From Lepidurus packardi (lineage: Eukaryota > Arthropoda > Branchiopoda > Notostraca > Triopsidae), in contig JAKZAN010000002.1 of NCBI GenBank assembly GCA_023053545.1, forward strand, positions 3,270,375 to 3,334,374: a stretch of 64,000 bases of DNA. Direction: 5' to 3'. The position numbers were made by a program, and so were the translations under genes. The notes beneath the pieces were generated by a model that saw only the letters and a program-made list of their open reading frames with translations, had not been told where the DNA came from and did no database searches. Shown one piece after another: positions 22,654 to 34,392 of this stretch. Each line of letters opens with the position of its first letter. Positions within the stretch are counted from its first letter, which is position 1.

Positions 22654-24369
22654 TCACAATTTTTCACACTTTTTCTCGACTAAATTGCGAATGTCAATTA
22701 CTTTGACTGGAGTAGCGTCTTTGCGAATTTTCCCCCAGGAAACAGCCTCATCAGGCTTGGCTCCACTATCACTTCCATCGAAATCCGAACCCGTGTTAAT
22801 AAACACGGCAAAGTCCGCCCCATTTCGCTACAGAAATATTTTTAGAAAATCAAGTTAACTAGTTTTAACTATTTTTTAAAAATAATTTTTAATTTCTTAC
22901 AACATTGTAAATACTAAATACTTTTATTTAAAATTACTATTAACGAGGGATTATTTTATTAATTATTATTTCTATTAATATTAATTAGTATTAAGTTCGT
23001 ACAATGTACTAATATTAAAATTTTTATTTAAAATTACTACTAATTAGTGTATCATTCAATCACTTAGTTGGATGTCATTAAATTCAGTTTTTGTTTTTTA
23101 GATTCGGTTTTAATTTTAAAAAGTCCCTAGAATTCAGAAATGAAAGCTGATTTCATACCATGAGATTTGCATTGCAGATATGGTGCTTTATGACGCTCCC
23201 ACCAATTATAAGCATCCCAGTATTGACCGCTTTAACCGCCATGGTATTTAATCGCCTTAAATCTTCCAAGAAAACCCAATTAACATCTAATTAATCAAAC
23301 TTAAGAGCTCGAAACACCTTGTAAGATATCTATAACTAATCCAGGGTTCTTATACGAATGAAAATACATCATATCCCCTAAACTCCCATCAGTTAAGGCA
23401 GGACAAAAGACAGGAATCTTATTCTTGGCTGCCCAATAGTAAACTGAATCTGGATTGTCAATTGCTAAGCCCAATTTTTCAATAACTTTGGAAGGAGTCC
23501 ATATGACACTCTAAATCAATAAGATTGAATCGACTTTTAAAAGATAAAGAAAATTCAAGATAAATCACTTTCTCTTTTTGTTCAGCCAACAGAGAGTCCA
23601 AAAGAGGCATAACCCAGTCCTCAAACTTGCAGTAGTTGTCGTTTGGCACCAACAAGTTGCCAATGCGGTTAACGCCCTTTTCCCTGAGCATCTTCCCACC
23701 CAAATCAAACGATCCCACATACGTTGGACACAAACATTTGATAAAGTCTTCCTCTACACCTCCCGCTGACGTCACTATACAATCTACCTGCCCCAAAACA
23801 CTTCTTAGTGAATTTGGAATGTATTTTGGAAGAAAATTACCATCTTATGCTGGACGAGGAAGCGTATCGTGTCTCTTACGCCAGAGGATATCATGTTGGA
23901 AGTGTATCCTAAGAATATGGTACAGTTGGATTTTCGTTTAATAAACTGGTCATCTTCAAAACAGTCGAGCTGATCTTCCGACAAGGGTTCAGAACGCTTG
24001 CTAAGCTGTTGCGTGTGCGAAAAGAAAGACAAAAGGGGTGGAATCATGGAAATAAGAGCATGTTCAGTAGTTTTTATACCATTTTGTTGATTTCTTCCAC
24101 TGCGAGTCCAAAATTTGTGGCCTGGAAACCAGTCCATCGTAAGGATTCTAGAATTTTTGAGTAATCTAGGCCTTGCTCCCAATTATAGCCTGAACCAGAC
24201 AAATAGCTCATCTTAATTAAGTACGAAATGATTCGCATAGTGTTTTATTTTTACCTTTCACTGTGTCGGTGTAACCTGGAAGAATATTTCCGGGCACAAA
24301 AACTGCTTCTAAGGCTTTATTAACCACACCTTGCTCGCTTTTAGCATTATTTTCAACATCGTTTTCCAT
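22654..24369 (-). CDS. DHPS: Deoxyhypusine synthase
   Basis: Seven exons: 24369-24255, 24189-24080, 24005-23841, 23787-23569, 23510-23318, 23262-23159 and 22827-22654. They give about 359 aa (human 369) with all junction phases consistent. Landmarks are [122 protein letters not shown] (the Lys is the active-site residue that carries the aminobutyl intermediate). The enzyme transfers the aminobutyl group of spermidine to one lysine of eIF5A, using NAD, in the cytosol. The C-terminus after PVKV is diverged and shorter than usual, and a conserved GGG is GGS. The start at 24369 is one of four nearby in-frame Met codons. Confidence 0.9.
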
Positions 24370-24419
24370 AATCATTGCAAGCATGTTGTTTTTGAGCATT
24401 AATCACAATATTATTACTC

Positions 24420-24446
24420 AGATGGCGCTGTTTCGTGGCGGGAAAC
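24420..24446 (-). promoter_or_regulatory. DHPS proximal promoter: CAGATGGCGC and E2F-like sites
   Basis: About 50-75 bp upstream of the DHPS start codon lie CAGATGGCGCTG and, immediately beyond, TGGCGGGAAA (24436-24445), a good E2F match. No TATA box is seen, which fits a housekeeping promoter. Confidence 0.45.
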
Positions 24447-24588
24447 TGACCAGCACGTTCTCCGGTTTCAAAACCACGGAGATAAAACTGACATATATGT
24501 GTGTCATATTGTTGTAAAACGTTCTTGAAAAGGAATGACAAGCAAGTGTCATTCGAGTTGAAAGTTAGTAGTTGGATTGGAAATGCAT

Positions 24589-24670
24589 TAGATTAGGTTT
24601 GGTTAGGTTAGGTTAGCTTATAAAAGCTTATATTAAGTTAGGTTAGAGGTTAAGTTAGCTTAGGTTACGT
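24589..24670. repeat. Degenerate TTAGG/GGTTA tract
   Basis: Runs of GGTTAGGTTAGGTTAG and diverged TTAGGTT words extend over about 80 bp. TTAGG is the usual arthropod telomere unit; this is a short interstitial or promoter-type tract, not a telomere. Confidence 0.7.
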
Positions 24671-24713
24671 TAACGATTATCATCAACTTTTCGTGGATGA
24701 GAATCGTTTAATA

Positions 24714-24755
24714 GTACTGTACCCTTCTGTCAATTTTGACAGCGGGATACAGTAC
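24714..24755. repeat. 42-bp near-perfect palindrome
   Basis: The left arm GTACTGTACCC...CTGTCAA pairs with the right arm TTGACAG...GGGATACAGTAC, with one bulge and one two-base mismatch. It could form a cruciform or RNA hairpin. No element ends are visible. Confidence 0.55.
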
Positions 24756-25697
24756 ATACGTTTGTCACTAAATCTGGAGAACGTGTTGAAACTGATTTGT
24801 GGGGCTTTTCACACGGAATAATTTCATGGATTTTACTTGTACTACCAACTTTTGGAGTATCCCATGTATAAATTACGACAAATTCAGATGTAAAAGTGTA
24901 ATGTCACAGATTCACCAACATATACTCATGGTTTGTCTGTGAACGATTGACAATAATTAACCAAAAATTTTCTTCGGCAAAAGTGCAAGAACCCGAGGAT
25001 CTTTTACTTTGGAACCTTTTGCCCAAACCGTCAGTATATCCTCGGTTACGTCCTGCAAAATTTTGAAATAAGCCGTAGTAAATACGTTTAGCAATATAGG
25101 CGCACTGAAGTATCACCTTGAACATATTAAAAGTGGAAAAATATCTAAATATCTATCAACAAAAGTTTTTTTGCAAGTTTCCCGGTAATGTTAAACTTGT
25201 CAATGTCTAAAAGTTAAATGTGTAAATTGCATTGGTAAAAAATAGAAGTACAATGAATTAAGAATGATTATACAATAAAATTGATATGTTGAACTACGTT
25301 AAGGTTTTCATGGCTAGTCTGTGATTGCAGTACGTCGACTTTTGTGCAATTTGAGCATAAGAAAACTCAAATAAGACGTAACGAAACAAGAATTTTAGTA
25401 GTTTTATAGCCAAGTTGGTATACTTGTGCGTCTCTTAGTGAGAAGCACACGTATATAACATGTTCTTGTCATTACCCTGATGTAAGGGTAAAGGAAGAGT
25501 AAGGAGGAAATGGAGGAGGGGGGTGTTTAACCTTGTCGAGGTAAATAAGGTTTGCTGGGACAATCATCTTCAATCGCAACTTTCTGGCTCCTGTCGATGA
25601 AGAAAGGTTACGGATACAAATGGTCAAGGGCAAAATATGTTTGTGCAACTAGAAAATTTTGCGTCTATCCATCTCGAAGTATTGGGACCGGGACAAG

Positions 25698-25794
25698 TAT
25701 AAAAGTTCCTGGGCCTGCGAAATACCATAGCACTTTGCAGTCCACCGAGCTGTATACAAATTGTGTCTACTTTATACTTTTGGAACCTTCCAAG
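25698..25794 (+). promoter_or_regulatory. TATA box and leader exon of secreted-family copy 1
   Basis: TATAAAAG at 25698-25705 is followed after 33 nt by CACTTTGCAGT (25731-25741). The leader exon ends at 25794 before GT, and its intron ends immediately before the ATG at 26082. The same arrangement recurs in copies 2 and 3, with resemblance further upstream as well. Confidence 0.7.
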
Positions 25795-26081
25795 GTAGGA
25801 AATCCCTAAATTTTAGGTTTTCTGAGTATTTCCAATTTACTGGTGACCATTATAGTTTTAATTCTTACTTAGCAGAATTCGAAATCTTCCAATTTTTAGT
25901 TCCTATGAATTTTACTTTCATTGCTGTTGATTTTATTCTTGCTTTTCTTCGAAGTTTGGATACACAATCAACTTCCAATTGCTTATTAAATCGGAAAAAT
26001 TTTGATTAGGATTGTTGGAAGATTTGAAATTTCTCAGTTTAACTTTTTAAGGCCTCTTAAATGAATCTTGAATTTCTCTAG

Positions 26082-26896
26082 ATGCACAAGTGCGTATATT
26101 TTTTCATGTTGGTACTGGCTGCCATGATTTATGCTGAAGACAGTGAAATTAACCTTGAAAATGCTCAACGGATGCTTATCGCATCGATGACCCAGACTGT
26201 AGTCTATATGTCGGCTACGACTATCCCAACCACCGGTACACAGCTCACCACAGTCAATTTTTCAGCCTTATATTCAGTTGAATTACAACCATTATTCATT
26301 TAGTGGCTCGTACATGTTATGTGACGAATTCGTCTATCCCCGCTTGTCGCCGTCGTCGTGGTATCGAAGACAAGTTCATCGTCTTTTCCGAAGATGATGA
26401 TGATGATTTCAGCTTATTTGTATCTAAGCCTGTCGCGTAAGTACTTTTGATCCTGATTTTTGCCAAAATCTGCCTTATAGCGTTATATTGTACTTGTTCT
26501 TGAACCTGAATTTTCGTTATAATCAACGTCTTAACCCCTTCGAAGTGTGGAACCTACCGCCAGGGCTTTACTGGAACCTTTTGCTGCAGCACCCGCCGGG
26601 AAAACCGAAGTCCACAGCTCCCTGGAAGCGGTCGAGGCTGATGTCATTGGGCTGTCCGGGTCTCTGGAGCCCCGCAGCCCGTTTTTCGCTAGACTCACAA
26701 TCAGGTTTGTTTAAATTCTCGTTAGTTTAAAGAAAAACGCGTGTTTAAAGGTCGCACATTAACTATATCCTTCCCACATAGGTATACCACGTTCGCCACG
26801 CTGACACTTACCAGCTACAGCACCGTAACTTCAGGGTCCAAAAACTTCACCGTTGCTGGGTGCACCCCTATTGGTTTCAGCTACTCCGCTTGCTAA
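26082..26896 (+). CDS. Secreted C-x9-C / polybasic family, copy 1
   Basis: Coding exons 26082-26235, 26304-26436, 26546-26704 and 26782-26896 give 186 aa. Order: signal peptide (MHKCVYFFMLVLAAMIYA), short acidic/Thr segment, VARTC-x9-CRRRRG, acidic run EDDDDD, a middle region (VEPTARALLEPF...) and a Thr/Ser-rich tail ending GCTPIGFSYSAC. An N-glycosylation site (NSS) lies inside C-x9-C. The RRRR is a plausible proprotein-convertase site. Intron phases are 1, 2 and 2. I do not recognise the family. It is nearly identical to copy 2, including introns. A secreted structural protein or precursor of a cleaved peptide is possible, but function is unknown. Confidence 0.8.
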
Positions 26897-26989
26897 AGCT
26901 TCCTTCTTTGAGACAAGATACCATTAATTTAAGTTATTTAACACATTTAAACTGTACTTCGAACATTCCCGCAAAGTGGTTCTTAAATT

Positions 26990-28790
26990 TTTGTTTTTTT
27001 GGAGACTCAAGTTTTTCGTTTGAAACAATACACACACGTTTGTACAATGAGCCGCACATTCTGGTTTAAGTTTAAAAGGACCATCAATTATCTATAAAAG
27101 AGATAAATTGACTTATGTATAGTAATTATAATACATTAAAACATATTTCTTATATTTCTTATATGATGAATATCTTGAATTACCTAAGATTATTGAACAT
27201 GTCTAAAGTACGTTAGTCTGGCAACGCGATACAAGGACTACTCGACTACGGTGTACCCGACGCAAGCATTATGAAAATGGCGTTTGGATGGAAATTTTTT
27301 GAGTTCGTTGTAGAAGTCCAAGTTAAGAACTGTTAAAAAAGCCTTAGAAAAACATAGGAAGTAAATATTTAGAGAATATAGTTAAAGCATAGTTAGAGAA
27401 TAATTCCCTTCTGTTGGTAGAGGTACCTTTTAATAAACATTAGCTTGCGTTTTTTTTTTGTCTTAATCAATGTGTAAGTTATGTGATAAGCAGCGACGTT
27501 GTGCTAACGATTACTGTCGCTGTTCTGCAATTTCGTTGTCAGTTCTTCCTTCATACCTACTTACCTGGGGAAAGTTTGTCCAAAAGTGTCCATCCAAGCG
27601 CCATTTTCGTAGTGCTAGCGAATATTGTCATCCTAGTGTCGGGATCCGTCGTCCTTAAGTCGGGATAGGTCATCTTTTAGTATAGGTCCGTCGTCCTTAA
27701 GTCGGGGTCCGTCATCATTGTGAGGTAATTTCTAATACGACGTAAGCATCTTTCAATCTCTTTGGTGCTTAGCTAATGAGCAGAGACTTTTTGAACTCGA
27801 AATGCTATTGATTCCTTAAATATTATGGAGCTGTCGTCCTTGTGTCGGGGTTCGTAGCCTCTTTGTGTTGGGTACACTGTAATCCTTTTATCAAGTAGTC
27901 TTTGAGTCCACGTCCCAATTATACTTACCCTAAAATGGTTCATAATACACTGAACTACCTCAACATTTTTAGTTTAACCGGATTTCTGGTTTACACCAGA
28001 AGCGCAACATATTCAACATTACTGCTTCTTTTGCAGGTAATACGCATCGAAAAAAAGGGGAAATAAATCACAAATATGTCAGCTATAAAGGAGACCTCTT
28101 TAGAGCATTCCCGTATGATTTCATTTTAGTGCAAGAAGATCTCACCCCTCCACATTTTCTTGGGGTAGAAATAGTAGTATTTGTAGAGCCGTGCTTCCAG
28201 CCTAGTAGCAATAAGTCTGACGTCAGAAGTGAGCTTAAAGCGGTTTTTAACAAAATTCGCTTAAAAGAAAAACTGCTTAATGTACAGCAAATTCCAAATT
28301 GGAGCTTAAAGTACTGTATTTCATGAAACTTCCGAGAATGAGAGCATCAGGTTGTCAAGCGGCCACCACGCGTGGAGGCACGCTCGTTCGATGTATTATT
28401 TTTCATGGTTAAGCAAATGCAAAATATGCCCGAATAGCGCAACGAGACAGGTCTAAGGCGAATTACCCACTTACCCATTTTTACCCCATAATTCCTGCAA
28501 ATTGAACTCCTGGAACTATTAATTTTAAAACCGTGCGAAGTTGAATTTTTTTATAAATACAGTATAATATGCATGCCACGTGTCGTTGCCCTTACCCATG
28601 ATTTTAGGATGAAACCGTGAAGGAAGAATACAGAGGAAAAAGGGTTTTGCTTGAATAATAGTCTTCGATTGCATCTTACTGCCTCCCTTTTCAAGAGTAA
28701 AAGGTAACAAGGGAAGAAGAATAGCTAAGGGCAAGAGATGTTTGTTCTGCTTGCAAATTTTTGCATCGATTCTTCACAAGGTGCAAGGAC
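26990..28790. other. Spacer between copies 1 and 2
   Basis: No gene is supported. It contains the minisatellite at 27628-27850. A short open frame at 28129-28326 has no recognisable feature. Confidence 0.4.
27628..27850. repeat. Degenerate minisatellite, CCGTCGTCCTTAAGTCGGG unit
   Basis: The unit is exact at 27646-27664 and 27688-27706 (42-bp spacing), with diverged copies at about 27628 and 27832. Confidence 0.65.
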
Positions 28791-28799
28791 CGTAACGAA

Positions 28800-28895
28800 T
28801 ATAAAAGGACAGAGGCCTACCACGATCTCGCCGCACTTTGCAGTCCGACAAGCATTACGTATAGTGTTCACTTTAGCCTCCAAGAGCCTTCCAAT
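28800..28895 (+). promoter_or_regulatory. TATA box and leader exon of secreted-family copy 2
   Basis: TATAAAAG (28800-28807), then CACTTTGCAGT beginning 34 nt later (28834), then a leader exon ending at 28895 before GTAAGT. The leader intron abuts the ATG at 29306. Confidence 0.7.
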
Positions 28896-29305
28896 GTAAG
28901 TGGTACTACGATTCAGAATTACTCAGTATTTCAAAATTAACTTTAAAAAACTATGGCTTAATTTTGTGAGAAACTTAGGTTGCATTTTATTGCATTTTTA
29001 TGTCAGGGTTGATTTTTAAAGAAATGTAAAATACTTTAAGAGAAAAGTTTAGATATGCTCTATCAAGAAAATTATGGATGTTTTCCACTTAACTTCAGGC
29101 ATTATCGTTAAAGAGCTGAATCAGTAGTTAATAACTTTGAAAATTCACTTTCATTTCTGTTGCATTTGCTCCTAAATTTTTAACAAGTCGGACTTCCTAC
29201 ACTTCCTTCTATTCTAAAACAGTTTCACGAAGAATTATGAATAGATTTAAAATCTTTATGCACGACGTTCATAGATCTTCGGTGATGTTCTTTTAATTCC
29301 TCTAG

Positions 29306-30120
29306 ATGCACAAGTGCGTGTATTTTTTCACGTTGGTACTGGCTGCCATGACTTATGCTGAAGACAGTGAAATTAACCCTGAAAATGCTCAACGGATGCT
29401 TATCGCATCGTCGACCCAGACTGTAGTCTATATGTCGGTTACGACTATCCCAACCACCGGTACACAGCCTACCATAGTCAATTTTTCAGTCCTATATGCA
29501 GTTGAATTACAACCATTATTCATTTAGTGGCTCGTACATGTTATGTGACGAATTCGTCTATCCCCGCTTGTCGCCGTCGTCGTGGTATCGAAGACAAGTT
29601 CATCGTCTTTTCCGAAGATGATAATGATGATATCAGCTTATTTGTATCTAAGCCTGTCGCGTAAGTACTTTTGATCCCGATTTTTGCCAAAATCTGCCTT
29701 ACAGCGTTACATTGTACTTGTTCTTGAACCTGAACTTTCGTTATAATCAACGTCTTAACCCCTTCGAAGTGTGGAACCAACCGCCAGGGCTTTACTGGAA
29801 CCTTTTGCTGTAGCACCCGCCGCGAAAACCGAAGTCCACAGCTCCCTGGAAGCGGTGGAGGCTGATGTCATTGGGTTGTCCGGGTCTCTGGAGCCCCGCA
29901 GCCCGTTTTTCGCTAGACTCACAATCAGGTTCGTTTGAATTATTGTCAGTTTAAAGAAAAATGCGCGTCTAAAGGTACCACGTTGACTGTATTACTTCCA
30001 CATAGGTATACCACGTTCTCCACGCTGACACTTACCAGCTACAGCACCGCAACTTCAGGGTCCAAAAACTTCACCGTTGCCGGGTGCACACCTATAGACT
30101 TCATCTATTCTGCATGCTAA
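29306..30120 (+). CDS. Secreted C-x9-C / polybasic family, copy 2
   Basis: Exons 29306-29459, 29528-29660, 29770-29928 and 30006-30120 give 186 aa. It has the same domain order and exon lengths as copy 1: signal peptide, VARTC-x9-CRRRRG, acidic EDDNDD, middle region, and C-terminal GCTPIDFIYSAC. It differs from copy 1 at a small number of residues (for example N for D in the acidic run). Introns are also closely similar, whereas the sequence just upstream of the ATG is not. The pair therefore arose by recent duplication or has been homogenised by gene conversion. Function unknown. Confidence 0.8.
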
Positions 30121-30239
30121 AGCTTCCTTCTTTGAGACAAGATACCATTAACTTAAGTTATTTAATAAATTTACACTGTACTTCCAGCATTCTAGCAAAG
30201 CGATTCTTAACTTTTTTGTTTTTTTCCGTAAACTCTTGT

Positions 30240-31640
30240 TTTTTCTCTCACGCAATACACACGTTGATACCTTAAATCGCACATGAACCTTGAATTTTAA
30301 TACTTGAACGGACGGGGGCTTCGAATTTCACGACCGCTATTTATGTAACCAATTCTATTTCACCGAAGTTGTCTACGATGGCATTTGCTTTCTCCAATCT
30401 TCAGCTGTTTTTCCGACTCGCAACTAAGATATGATCTTTTCGCAACCTGAAACAAGCCAGCCAAGGTCATTGTGAATGGAATACCATGAATTCGCTATAT
30501 ATGGGCATTCTTGCAAAAAGAAAAAGCAGTCTTATAGAGAACTTTTATCAGCTGGAATGGTGCCAACCGTTCACTGTAAATACAGTCAGGCCTTCGTTCT
30601 TAAGATTGGTTAACCATTCGTCATTGTAAACGCACATTTACTGGCACTGCACAGAAAACATTTGCAAAAGCTTCAGCAACTATCCTACTTTTAGCACATA
30701 TTATTTTATCTTTACTTACTATATTTGATTAATTAGACTTGAATAAAATTCGACTTAAATAAAATTACAAAACACCAAGAAAAGTACAAAAAATAGGGAC
30801 AGAGGTCAATTGGAATGGAGAAAGTACCGGTTATTTGCGGTTGCCAATAGGGCTGTTGCCGAACTGTTATAACCAACAGTACTGGCCTTCAAGAATTTTG
30901 TATAGGATGGATTATTCTTGGAATTTTCTAGCAGGTATATATAGCAGTAATCTCAGGAATCAGTACTTTATAGCAGGAATCCGTTTCTACTCTGAGCTGG
31001 AGGGCATAGAAAATGCACCCACCTCAGTGTAAAGACGGATTCCACTTTTCTTAGCTTCGGTTCGGTTACGGAGAGAAGATGGTTCAAAACTAGCAGGCTT
31101 TAATTAATACCGTGGTTAAACCACTGAGGTTTCCGTACACTCTTATTTTTTTAGGGTATATTATAATACATTACTCCTACACTAAATCTTCGACAATACA
31201 TGTAAACTACTTTCTAATTTGCCATAATAGCATAGTTTATAGGACATCATTGATTTTTTTTGCAATTTGACTACAAAATTCTAAATTATAGAGTAATAAA
31301 CAAAGATCTTTCATAGCTATGCAACTAAATTTGATCTTTTGCTTTTTTTGGAAACCTTATCTGTACCACCACTCCGTAAAATTGCCACTGGTTTTAATGT
31401 AAAACACGATTGAAAAGGAGGGATATGGGTGGATGGGTTAATTACATCTAAGTAAATATGTATCTGCTTGAACAATGATCTGCAGTTACATCTTACAATA
31501 TGCTAAGTGACAGAAAGCCATAGTGGCAAAATGCCTCCCTTTCTGATGCTAAATAGTAAGAAGATAAGAAGAGCCTGTAAGGGTAGTGTATGTGCGACCA
31601 GTAAATAATTTGCATTTATCCATCTCAAAGTGCAAGGCTG
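30240..31640. other. Spacer between copies 2 and 3
   Basis: No gene is supported. Its right end, from about 31460, resembles the upstream promoter region of copy 2 (shared words such as GCTTGAACAAT and TTGCAT). Confidence 0.4.
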
Positions 31641-31647
31641 GTATTTG

Positions 31648-31765
31648 TATAAAAGCTCATAGGCCCACCCAATATCGCCACACTTTGCAGTGCAACACAT
31701 ACCTAGACGCACTACACTGCCGTACTACCCGCAGTATCTATTTTACCTTCCAAGAACCTTCCAAT
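31648..31765 (+). promoter_or_regulatory. TATA box and leader exon of secreted-family copy 3
   Basis: TATAAAAG (31648-31655), CACTTTGCAGT 33 nt later (31681), and a leader exon ending ACCTTCCAAT at 31765 before GTAAGT. The leader intron ends right before the ATG at 32174. Confidence 0.7.
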
Positions 31766-32173
31766 GTAAGTACCACTAAAACTTAAGAACTAGAAATTTC
31801 CTAAGCAATTTAAACTTGATTTTTCAAAAAACTTTGGACTTCTGTTGGTGAGAAACTTTAGCTGTGTTTTTTGGTTGTTGACTTCTAGATTGGATTTAAT
31901 TGAAACCACATCTAGATAAAATTTAGGATAAATTTTCAGGAAAAGTAGGGCTAATTTTAATATATTTTAAGCCAAATCTTAAAAAGTTGATATCTTGCAA
32001 TGCTAGTTTCATTTGATTTTGAAAATTGGGCTTCACGCTTAACTTTCGTTCCCTTCAATTCTGAAATAGTTAATAGTTAAATAGTTTCTGAAATAGGCCT
32101 ACAATTATTACAATATTTAATATCATTGTGTTATAGTTTATAGGTCTTACGTTTTCTAACTTAATTTCTCCAG

Positions 32174-32984
32174 ATGTACAATCCTGTGTATTTCTACCTA
32201 TTGGTCCTGGCCGCAATGGTCTATGCTGATGAAACAGTAATTGACCCTGAGAGTGCTCAACGTATGTTTATTGTAACCAATACCATAGCCTATATCTCAA
32301 CAACGACCATTCCAACCACCGGTATAAACCTTACACTTCAGTTATTTTTCAATAAAGTGTGCAGTTGAATGGAAATCATGACTATTCGTTTAGTGGCCCG
32401 TACATGTTATGTGACGAATTCGTCTGTCCCGGCTTGTCGTCGTCGTCGCGGTATCGAAGAGCAGGTCGTCCTCGCCTTTGATGACGATGGTCGTATCAAC
32501 TTATCTCCCTCTAAGGCTGGAGCGTAAGTGTTTTTCCGCCATCTTCCTGATTGTTGCCCATAAATTTGACTTCCAGTCTTCAATTCATTAGCTATTGATT
32601 TTGAATTGAGCTCGTAATTAACGTCTAAACTCTGTTGTAGTGGGGAACCCACCGCCAGGGCTGTTTTAGAACCTTTGGTTGCTGAACCTGCCTCGGAACC
32701 CGTTGTCCACAGTTCCGTTGATGGGGTCGAGGCTGATGCCGTCGATCTTGCTAGTTCCATTGAGCAGCGCAAGCCGATTTTCTTCTTTATAAGGTTTGGT
32801 CAAGTTCTTGTCATTTCAAAGCCAAATTCACTCCTAAAGGACCCAACTTGACCTTCTCCTTCCACATAGGCAGAACAGCTATACCACATTGACAATAACC
32901 AGCTACAGCACCGCCACATCCGGGTCTAAATCCTTTACTATTTACAACTGTTTACCTCTGGGCATTACATACCCTGCTTGTTAA
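32174..32984 (+). CDS. Secreted C-x9-C / polybasic family, copy 3
   Basis: Exons 32174-32321, 32394-32523, 32641-32793 and 32870-32984 give 181 aa. It is clearly related to copies 1 and 2 but more diverged. It has a signal peptide, VARTC-x9-CRRRRG, an acidic FDDDG run, a middle region GEPTARAVLEP, a Thr/Ser tail (TLTITSYSTATSGSKSF) and the C-terminus CLPLGITYPAC. Intron positions and phases (1, 2, 2) match copies 1 and 2. The Cys pattern is fully kept although the tail has changed, which suggests selection on the cysteines. Function unknown. Confidence 0.78.
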
Positions 32985-33414
32985 AGCTTAATTCTCGAGA
33001 CAGGAAGTAACTGTTGTTTTCGAATTACGGCGAAGTCAGTCTTAACTTATTTCGTTATTAGCTTGTTTTTTTTTTAACTCAATTGTTATTATTTAAAGCA
33101 TTGTTGTCCAACTGACAAAAGTATTTGGAAATTTACATCGTCACATGTATTTGGTCACTACTTTTGCTAAAATTGTAGTGAAGGAATAAAATATCTTCGC
33201 GTAATCGCATAAAACTTGACAAGTCGAAAGCTTGCATGTTATTCTATCAAAAGTATACGATGCACCCCCCCCCCCCCCCCCTTAACGGACTAAGTACGGC
33301 CCCCGGGTTGATACTTGCTTAGTATCGTGGTCCTCAGTGGGTCAGAAGTTGGACAGCCCTGATTTAAAGCAATACAAGTTTGCATTGTAAACTGCACATG
33401 AAACAATACAATAC

Positions 33415-33850
33415 ATCAATTTGACGACAACAATGGAAAATAGCGAAGTGAATCAGGATCAAGTGAATAAAGATGCCAAGCAGGAAAGCTAAAACTGAAG
33501 ACGAATGAAGACTAAGCCCTCCAAGAACGAAAATATGTTTGCAACAACGGGGAGCGCCAAACGAATCTGGCGGCAACAACGAAAACTTGTCAAGAGCATT
33601 AAACCGACATCTAACCAGGAAAAACTCCTAACAGTTAAGGTCACATTAGTCCGAAGCAATAACTATAAACAAAGAAAAAACGTAAATAATATGATTAGAA
33701 AAATGAAAATTTGGTAATGACAACTTCAATAGCATTACAAAGACGATGTTAAATACGAAACTAGCACTGACACCAACCAGCAAAGAATGAAAACGGATGT
33801 ACCACAGTACAATAAAACATGCAAACTCCCATGGCAACTACGAAAACTTA
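33415..33850. repeat. Degenerate repeat array with ACAATG-A/G-AAA and GCAGGAAA words
   Basis: Words such as GACAACAATGGAAAA, GCAACAACGAAAACTTG and CCAAGCAGGAAAGC recur at irregular spacing. The same words recur at 42690-43450, so both blocks probably derive from one decayed tandem repeat. Confidence 0.4.
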
Positions 33851-33865
33851 TTGAGTCGTATTTAA

Positions 33866-34392
33866 GGCTCCCGTATACCTTAGCCCCGTATAGGCGATTA
33901 GCAGGGGGAATTTCGGAACAATTTTTTGAAAAAACAAGTGCATTTGATGGAAATAGTTTTTGACAGTAATCTTTACCTAGCAAACAGATAGTGCACAAAC
34001 AATGTAAAATATTTTAAAATTAGTAATAAATTAGCAATATGCAAATAAAATTTCTAACTATGAGATATACGTTACCTAGAAATATGTCCTTTAATTGTGC
34101 ATTAGGTGCTAATAAAAGAAAACTTCTGTTTGAGTTTGCTTCAAAGCTGACAAGCCCTTTATGAGAAATCTTGTTCCAAAAGTTTGACGACTTGATTTAG
34201 GACATTGTGCTGCTACAGCAAACTGTGGTGACAAATTGCACTTTTCAGAAGCAAAACAAGCCTTGGAAACTTTGTTGTCAATTAGCTATCTATTTTTTCT
34301 TGCTGTCTTACGTAAGGCTTTTGCAAAACAATAACAAACATGAGTGCCACCTGTGACTCTCTCCCATCAATAAGCTATGGTATACGGGAGCC
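33866..34392. mobile_element. TTAA-flanked MITE (piggyBac-like ends)
   Basis: A 527-bp element with inverted ends GGCTCCCGTATACCTTAGC and GGCTCCCGTATACCATAGC (reverse complement of the right end), flanked on both sides by TTAA (33862-33865 and 34393-34396). A TTAA target is typical of piggyBac-type elements. No transposase frame is inside. Partial relatives lie at 6357-6379 and about 55990-56054. Confidence 0.8.

Larger units (their letters stand above)
24447..25690. other. Intergenic stretch upstream of DHPS and copy 1
   Basis: No gene is supported. The minus frame at 24904-25125 looks somewhat protein-like but has no motif I recognise. The stretch contains the TTAGG-like tract and the palindrome listed separately. 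Confidence 0.4.

Noticed and set aside
26340-26360. CRRRRG as a nuclear localisation signal
   Set aside because: All family members begin with a signal peptide, so a secretory-pathway cleavage site is more likely.
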